Source: Methylobacterium sp. E-045 (lineage in GTDB: Bacteria > Pseudomonadota > Alphaproteobacteria > Rhizobiales > Beijerinckiaceae). Taken from it: a stretch of 53,975 nt of DNA. Where the stretch lies: assembly GCF_022829685.1 (NCBI RefSeq), contig NZ_JAKSYE010000117.1, positions 1 through 53,975 on the forward strand, written 5' to 3'. The translations under genes were made by a program, and so were the position numbers. The notes below the pieces were generated by a model that saw nothing but the letters and a program-made list of their open reading frames with translations, did not search any database and was not told the origin of the DNA. Positions 36,841 through 45,634 of the stretch are shown here, piece after piece (within the stretch, counting starts at the first letter, position 1; the number at the start of each line of letters is the position of its first letter).

Positions 36841-37676
36841 CAGCCGACCCTGCGCGGCGTGAGGGCCGGGTGGCGGTTGACGTCCTTGTAGAGCAGGTAG
36901 CGGAAGGGGCCGGGGCCGCCCGCGTAGCAGGCCTGGGGGCAGAAGGCGCGCAGCCACATGAAATCTCCGGCCTCCACCTCGACCCAGTCGCGGTTCAGCC
37001 GGTAGACCGCCTTGCCTTCGAGGACGAAGAGCCCGTGCTCCATGACGTGCGTCTCTTCGAAGGGGATCGAGGCGCCGGGCTGGAGGGTTACGATGTTCAC
37101 GTGCATGTCGTGGCGCAGGTCGTCAGGTGAGACGAAGCGGGTCGTGGCCCAGGCGCCGTTCGTACCGGTCATGCCCCGGGGCTCGATCTCGGACTCGTGC
37201 CGGATGAAGGCGGGTGGCACGTCGATGCCCGGAACGTGCTCGTAGGCCTTGCGGATCCAGTGGAAGCGGGTCGGCTCGTCACCGTGATTGCGCAACGTCC
37301 AGGCGGCGCCCGGCGGCAGATAGGCGTAGCTGCCGGGGCGCAGGGCATGCGCGGTCCCGTCGAGGACGAGGCCGGCATGACCGCCGACAACGAACAGGAC
37401 GCCCTCGGCGCTGGCATCGAGTTCCGGGCGCTCGCTGCCGCCGCCGGGGGCGACCTCCATCAAGTACTGAGCGAAGGTCTCGGAGAAGCCGGAGAGCGGT
37501 CGGGACAGGATCCAGGCGCGGGTGTCGTCCCAGAACGGCAGGACGCTGGTGACGATGTCGCTCATCACACCTTTCGGGATGACCGCATAGGCTTCCGTGA
37601 ACACGGCCCGACCGGTCATCAGCGCGGTCTGGGGCGGCAGCCCCCCGCAGGGCGGGTTGTAGGAAGAGGCGGTCAT
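36840..37676 (-). CDS. (S)-ureidoglycine aminohydrolase
   Basis: The 278-residue bicupin releases ammonia from ureidoglycine and yields ureidoglycolate. Two cupin halves are visible: the first with QYLMEVAPGGGSERPELDAS and PGSYAYLPPGAAWTLRNHGD, the second with MHVNIVTLQPGASIPFEETH and MEHGLFVLEGKAVYRLNRDW, in which EETHVMEHG gives the metal ligands. The start MTASSYNPPCGGLPPQTALMTGRAVF is typical. The stop overlaps allA by one base. The order matches purine catabolism downstream of allantoate. Confidence 0.9.
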   Translation of the reverse strand: MTASSYNPPCGGLPPQTALMTGRAVFTEAYAVIPKGVMSDIVTSVLPFWDDTRAWILSRPLSGFSETFAQYLMEVAPGGGSERPELDASAEGVLFVVGGHAGLVLDGTAHALRPGSYAYLPPGAAWTLRNHGDEPTRFHWIRKAYEHVPGIDVPPAFIRHESEIEPRGMTGTNGAWATTRFVSPDDLRHDMHVNIVTLQPGASIPFEETHVMEHGLFVLEGKAVYRLNRDWVEVEAGDFMWLRAFCPQACYAGGPGPFRYLLYKDVNRHPALTPRRVG

Positions 37677-37804
37677 GGGCTCGTCTCCAAGAGATCATGC
37701 GGCCCGGACGGGCCATCGTCGTCGCGGGCGCGGCGCGGATCGTGCCACGGCGGACCCGGGCCGGGCGGTTCCAGCTCGGGCGCGCCGGATGCGATCCCGG
37801 ACGC

Positions 37805-39106
37805 TTACGCCTTGGCGAGGGGGCTATCGAGCACCGCCGTCGTGTCGGTGGCGACCTCTCCGTTGAGGACCCGGTGGGCCTGCGCCCGGTCGATATCGCC
37901 CTCCCAGGCGGCGATGACCACCGTCGCCACGCAATTGCCGATGAGGTTGCCGAGCGCCCGGGCGATGCCGACGAACCAGTCGATGGACAGCACGAGCACC
38001 AGCCCGATCACCGGGATTTCCGGCACCGCCGACAGGGTCGCCGCCAGGACGACGATGGCCGATCCGGGGACGCCATGCGAACCCTTGGAGGTCAGGAGGG
38101 CGATGCCGAGGATCAGCAGCAGATGCCCGAAGGACAGGGGCGTGTTGGTGGCCTGCGCGATGAAGACGGTGGCAAGGGTGAGGTAGAGGGAAAAGGCGTC
38201 GAGGTTGAACGAGTAGCCGGTGGGGATCACGAGGCCGACGGTGGAGTCGCGGATGCCGAGCCGTTCGAGCTTGCGCATGATCTGCGGCAGCACGCTGTCG
38301 GAGGAGGCCGTGCCCGCCACCACCAAGAGCTCCTCGCGCAGATAGGCCAGCAGCTTCAGGATGCTGAAGCCGGCCGCGCGCAGGATCGCGCCGAGCACGA
38401 CGAAGACGAAGAAGGCGACGCCCACATAGAACAGGGCGACCAGCATCCCGAGTTGCCGCAGGGAGCCGATGCCGTACTTGCCGACGGTGAAGGCGACGGC
38501 GCCGAGGACGCCGAGGGGGGCCAGCCTGACGATGAAGCCGACGATCTGGAACAGGACCGCGGTGATCCGTTCGATGCTCTGAGCCAGGGGCTGCCCGTGC
38601 TCCCCCAGCAGCGCCAGTCCCGCACCGAACAGGATCGCGATGATGAGGACCTGGAGGATGTCGCCCTTGGCGAAGGCGTCGACGATCGTGGTCGGGATGA
38701 TCTTCATCAGGAAGTCGACGGTGCCCGTCACCTGACCGACCCGATCGGTGTAGCTGGCGATGGCCTTGGCATCGAGGGTGGCGGGATCGATGTTCATGCC
38801 GGCCCCCGGCGCGAACGCGTAGGCGAGGACGATGCCGAGGACGAGGGCCAGCGTCGTGACCGCCTCGAAATAGATCAGGGCCTTGAGCCCGACCCGGCCG
38901 ACCTTGCGCAGGTCTCCCGCGCCGACGATGCCGTGCACGACGACACCGAAGACCAGCGGCGCGATCGCCATCTTGATCAGCTTGATGAATCCGTCGCCGA
39001 GGGGCTTCAGGGCGACGGCGAAATCCGGCCATACGATGCCGAGGACGACCCCGAGGACGAGGGCCGCGACCACCTGACCGAACAGGGACGCAAAGAAGCG
39101 CCGCAT
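37805..39106 (-). CDS. DctA-type dicarboxylate/amino-acid:cation symporter
   Basis: The 433-residue transporter is a DAACS family member with eight segments and two hairpins. It has LIKMAIAPLVFGVVVHGI, the Ser-rich hairpin TASSDSVLPQIM, GLVIPTGYSFNLDAFS and SKGSHGVPGSAIVVL with the substrate-binding region. AGGTT-like GGAGG is five bases before ATG 39106. It lies upstream of the ureide genes on the same strand, with a 128-bp gap, and is divergent from a LysR gene. DctA usually carries C4-dicarboxylates; a ureide such as allantoate is a possible but unproven cargo. Confidence 0.88.
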   Translation of the reverse strand: MRRFFASLFGQVVAALVLGVVLGIVWPDFAVALKPLGDGFIKLIKMAIAPLVFGVVVHGIVGAGDLRKVGRVGLKALIYFEAVTTLALVLGIVLAYAFAPGAGMNIDPATLDAKAIASYTDRVGQVTGTVDFLMKIIPTTIVDAFAKGDILQVLIIAILFGAGLALLGEHGQPLAQSIERITAVLFQIVGFIVRLAPLGVLGAVAFTVGKYGIGSLRQLGMLVALFYVGVAFFVFVVLGAILRAAGFSILKLLAYLREELLVVAGTASSDSVLPQIMRKLERLGIRDSTVGLVIPTGYSFNLDAFSLYLTLATVFIAQATNTPLSFGHLLLILGIALLTSKGSHGVPGSAIVVLAATLSAVPEIPVIGLVLVLSIDWFVGIARALGNLIGNCVATVVIAAWEGDIDRAQAHRVLNGEVATDTTAVLDSPLAKA

Positions 39107-39320
39107 GCGAACCTCCAACCGTTGCTTCAGGCCGTTCGTCGCTCCGCGTGCCCGGCCCCGGTGCATCGGAAGGTTCGCCGACGGGAGACGTCACGTCCTG
39201 CGGAATCGTTCAGGAGCGGCATGTCGTCACCCATCGCCATGCGCAGCATTGTACGACCCGTGGCGGCCGTCAAATATATCTTTCGTCGCCATTAAGAGCT
39301 TCTCCGTATGAATGGTGGGT

Positions 39321-40220
39321 ATGGAACTTCGCCACCTCCGCTACTTCGTCGCCGTCGCAGAAAAGCTCAGTTTCACGGCGGCGGCGGAGGCCCTCGGCGT
39401 GGCGCAACCGCCGTTGAGCCAGCAGATCCGGGATCTCGAGACGGAGATCGGAACCTGTCTGCTGGAGCGGACGACCCGCCGCGTCTCGCTCACGCAGGCC
39501 GGCCAGGATTTTCTGGTCAGGGCGAAGGCCATTCTCCACAGCGCGCAGGACGCCTCCGAACGGGCCCATGCCATCGGCTGCGGCAGCGTCGGCGTTCTGA
39601 ATGTCGGACTGACCGGCTCGATGCTCGCCGGACCGCTAGGCAAACTCATCCATAAATTCCAGGAGACCTTTGCCGGAGTCGACATCCAGATCCACGAGAT
39701 GTCGCCGGACAAGCAGATCGCCGCGCTGAAGTCGGGGCAGACGGACATCAGTTTCCTGCGCACGCCGCCGCAGGACCCCGACCTCATGAGCGAACTGGCC
39801 TGGAGCGAGGGGATCACCGTCGTCCTGCCCAAGGGTCACGGGATCGTCAGCGATTCGGTGACCCTGAGCCTCCTCAAGGACGAGAAGTTCGTCTTCCTGC
39901 GGCTGCGGGATTCGCTGTTTGCCAAGCACATCCTGCAATGCTGCATCGGCAGCGGGTTCTACCCGACAATCTCGCAGCAGGCGGTGGAGGCCGCCTCGCT
40001 CACCAGTCTCGTGGCGGCGGGATTCGGCGTCGCCCTGATCCCGGAATTCGTGGCGAAGCTCGCCCATGCGAACGTCACCTACCGGCCGGTCGTCTCGCCG
40101 ATCCTGTCGGCGGATGTCTATGCCCTCTACCATCTGCGCTCGGGACCGATGGCCCGGAACTTCCTGGCCCTGATGCGCAGCGACGCGGAACGGCTCGCCG
40201 CCGAATTGCGGCTTGGATGA
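39321..40220 (+). CDS. LysR-family regulator
   Basis: The 299-residue regulator begins MELRHLRYFVAVAEKLSFT with a winged helix (AAEALGVAQPPLSQQIRDLE) and a typical effector-binding domain (GVLNVGLTGSMLAGPLGKLI onward). Start ATG 39321 gives the conserved N-terminus; ATG 39312 would add three residues. It is divergent from the DctA gene, and the 214-bp gap (39107-39320) holds AAGAGCTT at 39295-39302 and an AT-rich stretch, which could include its site. It probably controls the symporter and, through read-through, the ureide genes. Confidence 0.88.
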   Translation: MELRHLRYFVAVAEKLSFTAAAEALGVAQPPLSQQIRDLETEIGTCLLERTTRRVSLTQAGQDFLVRAKAILHSAQDASERAHAIGCGSVGVLNVGLTGSMLAGPLGKLIHKFQETFAGVDIQIHEMSPDKQIAALKSGQTDISFLRTPPQDPDLMSELAWSEGITVVLPKGHGIVSDSVTLSLLKDEKFVFLRLRDSLFAKHILQCCIGSGFYPTISQQAVEAASLTSLVAAGFGVALIPEFVAKLAHANVTYRPVVSPILSADVYALYHLRSGPMARNFLALMRSDAERLAAELRLG

Positions 40221-40282
40221 AGCCCTCCAGGCCGCCGACCGGTATTCAACATTGGCTAACCAATCGGCCCCACCCTGGGGGC

Positions 40283-40486
40283 ATGTCGAAACAAACCGTC
40301 AAAACCGCACGATGCGCCCTCTGGCTGGCCTCACTGGCTCTCTGCTGCGTGTGCGCCCTCCAGCTGATGAAGATCCCCAAGACCGCTCCTCAGCCCGGCC
40401 CTCACGCCACGCTCAGTCACGACCCCGACACGACGGGATCGATCGACACACGGCCGGTGACGCTCTGCCGACCGGCCGTCTGTTAA
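40283..40486 (+). CDS. Small single-pass membrane protein
   Basis: The 67-residue protein begins MSKQTVKTARCALWLASLAL, with one membrane segment (ALWLASLALCCVCALQL) followed by a Pro/Thr-rich tail with DPDTTGSIDTRPVTL. CTGGGGG lies just before the ATG. The motif TTGSI occurs in many small exported rhizobial proteins, so it may be a lipoprotein-like or signal-anchor peptide. No family recognised. It follows the LysR gene on the same strand. Confidence 0.5.
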   Translation: MSKQTVKTARCALWLASLALCCVCALQLMKIPKTAPQPGPHATLSHDPDTTGSIDTRPVTLCRPAVC

Positions 40487-40572
40487 TGACGTCCCACCGA
40501 TCGGCGGGGATCGATACCATTCGTTAACCACGGCACCGCACTGATGGAGCAACCCAACTTGCAGGTATCCGC

Positions 40573-40956
40573 GTGTTCCAGGCCCGTTCGATCGGCATCG
40601 AAGATTTCAACGACGACTGCCCTGTTTCCGGCGAACAGCTCGGGACGATCTACCGTGCCCACGCTGATGCGATTCCCGCGCTGCTGGCCACCATCCCGGA
40701 GCGGACCCGCGCCCGCCTCGCCGCCTTCCTCTATGCCCGAAGCCATACCCGCGAGCTTGCGACCCAGGTGGCCGCATCCTGCCATGCCACCACCCTCCGA
40801 CAGGTCGCCGGCGATCTCGGCGACGCGATCCACCGGCAGTCCCGACAGGGCTACACGGCCCCCACCTATGGTGACGGACACCGCGCGTCGAAGAAGGGTG
40901 TCAGCCTCGCGGGATCGGGCACAGGGTCGGGGATGACGGGCAGCCATCGCCTCTGA
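40573..40956 (+). CDS. Lineage-specific hypothetical protein
   Basis: This 127-residue protein starts at GTG 40573 (MFQARSIGIEDFNDDCPVSG). The middle is helical (ALLATIPERTRARLAAFLYARSH, TLRQVAGDLGDAIHRQSR) and the end Gly/Ser-rich. I recall similar unannotated proteins in Methylobacterium. No enzyme motif or signal is visible. Codon texture supports it over the opposite-strand frame. Confidence 0.6.
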   Translation: MFQARSIGIEDFNDDCPVSGEQLGTIYRAHADAIPALLATIPERTRARLAAFLYARSHTRELATQVAASCHATTLRQVAGDLGDAIHRQSRQGYTAPTYGDGHRASKKGVSLAGSGTGSGMTGSHRL

Positions 40957-41058
40957 TCCAATGGGACCGGCGCGGCTCGGTGTCCCTTGCTAAACGCCCG
41001 CAGCACCCTCATGCCGAAGGCAGAAACCGGTGGTGATTGGGAATCTTACGAGGCCGCC

Positions 41059-41298
41059 CTAATCCATGCCGCGCGCGGCGCGCCATGCCGCCAAGGCGCC
41101 CTCACGGGCATCGTAGAGATGCCGGAGGCGACTTCCCTCCTCCCCCCGGCCCGCGCCCTGAGCCGCCATCTCGTCGATCCTGTCGCATCCGAACACGCTC
41201 GCCAATTCCGCGATCCATGCCGCGTCGGCAGCAATCAGGTCGGCCTCCGTGGAGGCGAGCACGGGGGTGGAGAAACCCGGAAAGAGGTTGAGATCCAT
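41059..41298 (-). CDS. Small hypothetical protein
   Basis: The 79-residue protein (MDLNLFPGFSTPVLASTEAD) is acidic and helical with LIAADAAWIAELASVFGCDRID then LYDAREGALAAWRAARGMD. GAGG is three bases before ATG 41298. It looks more coding than the longer plus-strand frame (40987-41559). Function unknown. It is convergent with the 40573 gene. Confidence 0.55.
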   Translation of the reverse strand: MDLNLFPGFSTPVLASTEADLIAADAAWIAELASVFGCDRIDEMAAQGAGRGEEGSRLRHLYDAREGALAAWRAARGMD

Positions 41299-41363
41299 CC
41301 GCCTCGCTACGGAGTGGCATACAATAAAGTTTCATGCTTCATCCCAGAGATTGGTCGCGGCAG

Positions 41364-41392
41364 AGGGCGCTCCGATGGAACCGGAGCGCCCT
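41364..41392. other. Strong hairpin in a divergent region
   Basis: AGGGCGCTCCG at 41364-41374 pairs with CGGAGCGCCCT at 41382-41392, an 11-bp stem with loop ATGGAAC. It lies between the divergent 79-residue gene and the M48 gene, where a terminator is not expected. It could be a 5' leader structure or the end of an unseen small RNA. Confidence 0.45.
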
Positions 41393-41555
41393 GGTACTGG
41401 TGCCTGCGGCCTCCGCCTCGCCATGGGGACACAACCCAAAAGGTCGCCCGGACCGCACCCGCGGCCGGACGGGTGATTTTTCCTAGGAAACGGCCTATGC
41501 CGGTGCCCGATTGCGCGAAGACGCATCTCAGGAGGCAGGCATCGCCGACGCAACG

Positions 41556-43718
41556 ATGACGCGCGCACCGTCGCATCTGAGCTCGCTGGCCGGCCTCGTG
41601 GCCGCCACCGTCCTGCTGCCCCTGGCGGTCATGCTGCTCGGTGTCTGGGAGCGGGAGCGCGCCGCCGCCGACTGGGCCGAGCTCGATGCCCAACACCTGA
41701 ACCTGACGCGGATCGTCCAGGATCTCGAGGCGCGGGAGCCGCGGGACGGCCGCATCGATTTCCGCATGCAGTTCCGCCGTAACGGTCAGGTCTATGGCGG
41801 CCCCCTCGCCCTCGTTCAGGCCCGCGCGGCGCGCGACGAGGCCGCGACCCTGACCCGGTTGATGGATTGGCGCCGGATGCTGCCGCCCGTCGTCATCGCG
41901 GCCGGGGGACTCGCGGCGGCCCTGTCCATCCTCGTCCTCCTGGCCGGCGCCGTCCTGGGATGGATGGGGCGGGCCTCGCGGGACGTGCTGGTGGCGGGCT
42001 TCTCCCTGGTGCGGCGGCTGCTGCCTCCCATCCTCGCCATCCAGGTCCTCCTCACCGCGGGAGGGTTCGTCGCGGCCGTGATCGTCGAGGCCGGCATCCT
42101 CGCCCGGCCCGGCCTCGGCAGCGGCGAGATCAAGCTGCTGCTGGCCGCCGCCGTAGCGGTCGGCGCCGTCCTCGTCACGGCCGGCGCCACCGTTCTCGGC
42201 CTGCGCCGCGCTCTGGCCGCGTTCGAGCCCGATCCGCTGCCGATCTTCGGCCGGACCGTCTCGCCGGCGGAAGCGCCCGGCCTGTGGCGGCTCACCGAGG
42301 GCCTGGCCGAACGGCTCGGCGCGCTGACGCCCGACGCCGTGGTGGTGGGCCTCACCGGGGGCTTCTTCGTCAGCGCCGGGCCCGCCGTGGTAGAGCCGGG
42401 CGGCGAGCGGCTGACGGGCCGCATCCTCTATCTCCCGCTGCCCTACCTCGCCCTGATGCGGGGCGACGAGGTGGCGGCAATCATCGGCCACGAACTCGCC
42501 CATTACGCCGGTGGCGACACCGTCTACAGCCAGCGCTTCCTGCCGATCTATGCCGGGGTCGGGCGCTCCCTCGACGCGGTGGCGGAGGGCCATGCCGGAT
42601 CCTTCGGGCTGCTGACCCCGTCCTTGCGCCTCGGCGCCTTCGTGATGGAGCGCTTCCACCTCGCCGTGCGGCACTGGAGCCGGGCGCGGGAATTCGCCGC
42701 CGACGCCGCGGGCGCCGGGCCGACCTCGCCGGATGCCGCCGCGCGGGCGCTGCTCCGCACCGGCGCGGTCCAGCCGCGCATCGCAGAGGTGCTCGATGCC
42801 GCCGCCGAGAAGCCCGGATCGGCCCCCGCCGATCTCGTCGCGGCCATCCTCGACCATGTGATCGCACGCGGCCTCGACGACCCGGCCGCGCATCTGGAGG
42901 CCGAGCAGCTCCACCCCACCGACACCCATCCGCCGACCCGCGAGCGCATCGCCGCCCTCGGCAGGCCCCTGGACGCCGATCTCCTGGCTGCGTCTGCCAT
43001 CGTGCCGCCGCCGCACGCGCTGGGCCAGCTCGCCGCCTATTTCGTCGACCCCGCCGGATTGTGCCGGGCGGCCACGGCGGATTTCCGGGGGGCGGTGGAA
43101 GAGCATGACGCGGCCGTGCGCGCGCATCTGGAGGCGACGGCGGCGGCGATCGACGCCGAGGAGCGGGTCCTGCGCGAGAACAGCCGGCCCGGCGCCATCG
43201 TCCTGATCGTCGCCGGCCTGCTCTTCGCCATGGCCGCCCTCGCTTTCGTGGCCCTCGGTTTTCCGGGGTTGGCGGCCTGGGAGGCACGCCTCGTGGCGGC
43301 GGTGGCCCTCGCCTGCGGGATCGGGCTCGCGGGATTCGGCCTGTTCAGGCTGTGGCGGGGCGAGCGGACGACGATGATCCTGCGGCCTGAAGCGCTGACG
43401 ATTCCCGGCCTCGACCGGCCCATCCCCTGGGACGACATGGCCGACCTCGACATGACGTTGCAGCAGACCGGAATCGTCACGCGCCTGCTGCTGCCGCCGG
43501 AAGCCCCCTTCCCGCAGCGGGTGCCGGGAGGCCGGAAGATCCGCCTCGACCCCAAGCGCCGCATCGTCACGATATGGGCCAGCCTGCCGCGAAGGATGAC
43601 GCTGCAGGACTTCGCCGACCTGATCGGCCGCTACCGGCAGGCGGCGGAAGCGCGCCGCGTCCTCGCCGAGGCCGGCTCATCCCCGGCCCGCGCCACCTCC
43701 CACGCCAGAGCCCCTTAA
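41556..43718 (+). CDS. M48-family membrane metalloprotease with PH-like C-terminus
   Basis: The 720-residue protein has an N-terminal membrane anchor (LAGLVAATVLLPLAVMLLGV) and three more hydrophobic segments before the protease domain. The zinc motif is IIGHELAHYAGGD with His312 and His316; the downstream REFAADAAG gives the third ligand region. After two further membrane segments (GAIVLIVAGLLFAMAALAFV onward) comes a C-terminal domain with RTTMILRPEALTIPGL and IPWDDMADLDM, which resembles bacterial PH domains. The start is taken as ATG 41556; a perfect AGGAGG lies 20 bases upstream and five before an in-frame ATC, which is odd. It is followed by a small membrane gene. Confidence 0.8.
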   Translation: MTRAPSHLSSLAGLVAATVLLPLAVMLLGVWERERAAADWAELDAQHLNLTRIVQDLEAREPRDGRIDFRMQFRRNGQVYGGPLALVQARAARDEAATLTRLMDWRRMLPPVVIAAGGLAAALSILVLLAGAVLGWMGRASRDVLVAGFSLVRRLLPPILAIQVLLTAGGFVAAVIVEAGILARPGLGSGEIKLLLAAAVAVGAVLVTAGATVLGLRRALAAFEPDPLPIFGRTVSPAEAPGLWRLTEGLAERLGALTPDAVVVGLTGGFFVSAGPAVVEPGGERLTGRILYLPLPYLALMRGDEVAAIIGHELAHYAGGDTVYSQRFLPIYAGVGRSLDAVAEGHAGSFGLLTPSLRLGAFVMERFHLAVRHWSRAREFAADAAGAGPTSPDAAARALLRTGAVQPRIAEVLDAAAEKPGSAPADLVAAILDHVIARGLDDPAAHLEAEQLHPTDTHPPTRERIAALGRPLDADLLAASAIVPPPHALGQLAAYFVDPAGLCRAATADFRGAVEEHDAAVRAHLEATAAAIDAEERVLRENSRPGAIVLIVAGLLFAMAALAFVALGFPGLAAWEARLVAAVALACGIGLAGFGLFRLWRGERTTMILRPEALTIPGLDRPIPWDDMADLDMTLQQTGIVTRLLLPPEAPFPQRVPGGRKIRLDPKRRIVTIWASLPRRMTLQDFADLIGRYRQAAEARRVLAEAGSSPARATSHARAP

Positions 43719-43729
43719 GGCCCGCACCC

Positions 43730-44227
43730 ATGACCGCTTCCGCGAAAAGCCCGGACACCTTGCGCCTCCCCCCTCCCCGCCAGGGCTGGGGCAACATGGT
43801 CTGGACGCTGTTCGGCCTCGCGGCGCTCGCGGGCCTCCTGGGCGCCTGCCTCGTCTACACGGCACCGCCATTGCTCTCGGACTGGCAGGTCCGCGACACG
43901 GCCCATCCCGTCGCCGACGCGCGGGTGACGGACGGCAAGTGCAGCGCCAAGATCGTGATCCACATCTGCGACGCGACGCTGAACCTGCGTACGCCCACCG
44001 GCACCGTGGCACGCCGGGTGAACTACGTGTTCACCGGCCTGCATGTGGGCGATTATAGCATCCGGGTGATGGCCGATGCGGGCCGTCCCGACCTCGTCAC
44101 CACCGATCTCGGACTCGACCAATTGTGGAACCGCACCCTCACCTTCCTGGCGATCACCGGGGCGCTGGCCGCCATCATCGTGCTGGGCATCGCCGGGATG
44201 ATCCGCAACCGGAGGGCGGCCTCGTGA
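43730..44227 (+). CDS. Membrane partner protein of the M48 gene
   Basis: The 165-residue protein has a first membrane segment (VWTLFGLAALAGLLGACLVY), a periplasmic or outer part with paired cysteines (DGKCSAKIVIHICDATL), and a second segment (TLTFLAITGALAAIIVLGIAGMI). Start ATG 43730 is 11 bases after the M48 stop, so the two are co-transcribed. No family recognised. A role as a chaperone or substrate for the protease is an inference from position. Confidence 0.65.
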   Translation: MTASAKSPDTLRLPPPRQGWGNMVWTLFGLAALAGLLGACLVYTAPPLLSDWQVRDTAHPVADARVTDGKCSAKIVIHICDATLNLRTPTGTVARRVNYVFTGLHVGDYSIRVMADAGRPDLVTTDLGLDQLWNRTLTFLAITGALAAIIVLGIAGMIRNRRAAS

Positions 44228-44333
44228 GGGCGCCCCGCTCCGGCCGTCGAACGGTGGACTCCGGTCTCGCGATCCCGGGCCGCCGCCCTCGTGGGCATTC
44301 CCGTGCTGGTGCCAATGGCCCGACGTGTCGTCT

Positions 44334-44435
44334 CTAGGCGCGGCCGAGGAGCCGATGGACCTGCCACGTGAGCATCATGCTCGATGCCATCAGGATCGCG
44401 TAGAGGAGATGAAGGAGGAGCGGCGTGTCGTTCAT
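44334..44435 (-). CDS. Possible 33-residue membrane microprotein
   Basis: On the minus strand ATG 44435 gives MNDTPLLLHLLYAILMASSM and ends ...TWQVHRLLGRA after one membrane segment. GGGGCCG lies just upstream. A longer version from 44519 (61 residues) exists but begins with basic residues. It follows the HPP gene on the same strand by 80 bases. Evidence is texture only. Confidence 0.4.
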   Translation of the reverse strand: MNDTPLLLHLLYAILMASSMMLTWQVHRLLGRA

Positions 44436-44515
44436 CGGCCCCGGACCCGTGCTGGTACGGTGGGAGGAAAGCACCTCTCTCCGCAACAACCGGGCCATGC
44501 TCTGCGACAGGCCGT

Positions 44516-45634
44516 TCAAGCTCGATGAGGGGTGGGCACCTCGAAGACCTTGGTCGAGACCAGGCGCATCAGCAGCGCCAGCAGGTCGGTCTGGGTGACG
44601 ATTCCGCGAATGCTGCGATCCTCGGCCGTGACCACCACCGCATGCGTGCGTCCGTCGCTCAACGCGTCGACCAGGGAGAGCACGGGCTCATCCGCCATGG
44701 CCGTCCGGGCCTCGGACATCACCTGCGCGATGGCCCCGTCACCGTGCAAGGCGAGTTCGCGCAGGCCCAGCGTGCCGGCAAGGCGGCCCTCGCCATCCAC
44801 CACGGGCAGCGTCCGGATGTTGTGCAGGAGCAGCAATCGGCGCGCCTTCGCGATGGGTTCGTCCACCCCGATCGTGACCATGTCCCGCGACATGACGGTG
44901 CCACAGTCCAGCGTCCCGTGCGTGCGGGTCATTGCCTGGCTTTCGACCTCCCGCAGCAGCCGGTCCAGGTCGGTCCGGTCGATGTCGAGGGTTTCGTTCA
45001 AGGACTGGAGCGCCGCATCCACGTCCCCGGCGTTGAAGCCGACGCGGAGCGGAGGAGGCAGGTCGGCCGTCCCGTGGAGGTTGGCGGGAGCCGCGGCCGG
45101 GCGATGCGGATAGGTCCGCCCGGACAGGCGATGGAAGACGATGCCGAGGCCCACCAGGATGATCGAGTTCAGGCAGACGGGGACGAAGGGAAACAGGAAG
45201 CCGGACGAGGTGACCGCCGACCCGCCGATGAGCGCCGTCAGGGCGGCTGCCCCTCCCGGCGGATGCAGGCACCGCGTCAATGACATGGCGGCAATGGCCA
45301 GCGAGACGCCGACGCCGATGGCCAGGACGGGATGGGGAATGAAATAAGCCGCCGTGACACCGATCAGGGCCGAAATCGTGTTGCCGCCGATGATCGGCCA
45401 GGGCTGTGCGAGGGGGCTTGCCGGCACGGCGAAGAGCAGCACCGCCGTCGCCCCCATGGGAGCCACGATCAAGGGAATGTGCGGCCCCTCCCCGACGATC
45501 CAGCCGCTCACGAGACCCGTCAGTGCGATGCCGATCAGGGCACCGAGGCAGGCGATGAGACGCTCGCGCAGGGTCGCGCCCGCCAGGATCGGCCGAAACA
45601 TCCGGGATGCGAGCAGGTTGCCGATATGGGACAT
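44516..45634 (-). CDS. HPP-domain membrane protein with CBS pair
   Basis: The 372-residue protein has an N-terminal HPP domain of four membrane segments (LIACLGALIGIALTGLVSG, PLIVAPMGATAVLLFAVPASPLAQP, HPPGGAAALTALIGG motif) and a C-terminal CBS pair (GTVMSRDMVTIGVDEPIAKA, MADEPVLSLVDAL, AVVVTAEDRSIRGIVTQTDLLALL). HPP proteins are thought to carry nitrite or other ions; CBS domains sense adenine nucleotides. ATG 45634 follows AAGGAAAGACGGG. A perfect palindrome lies 68 bp upstream. Confidence 0.87.
   Translation of the reverse strand: MSHIGNLLASRMFRPILAGATLRERLIACLGALIGIALTGLVSGWIVGEGPHIPLIVAPMGATAVLLFAVPASPLAQPWPIIGGNTISALIGVTAAYFIPHPVLAIGVGVSLAIAAMSLTRCLHPPGGAAALTALIGGSAVTSSGFLFPFVPVCLNSIILVGLGIVFHRLSGRTYPHRPAAAPANLHGTADLPPPLRVGFNAGDVDAALQSLNETLDIDRTDLDRLLREVESQAMTRTHGTLDCGTVMSRDMVTIGVDEPIAKARRLLLLHNIRTLPVVDGEGRLAGTLGLRELALHGDGAIAQVMSEARTAMADEPVLSLVDALSDGRTHAVVVTAEDRSIRGIVTQTDLLALLMRLVSTKVFEVPTPHRA

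Noticed and set aside
37697..39295. 532-codon plus-strand frame over the symporter
   Set aside because: Acidic and Gln/Asp-rich shadow of the DctA gene; the opposite strand has eight clear membrane segments.
40987..41559. 190-codon plus-strand frame
   Set aside because: Texture less protein-like than the minus-strand 79-codon frame, which has a good ribosome site; it also runs through the strong hairpin at 41364.
41307..43127. 606-codon minus-strand frame over the M48 gene
   Set aside because: Arg/Gly/His-rich shadow; the plus strand has the HELAH zinc motif.
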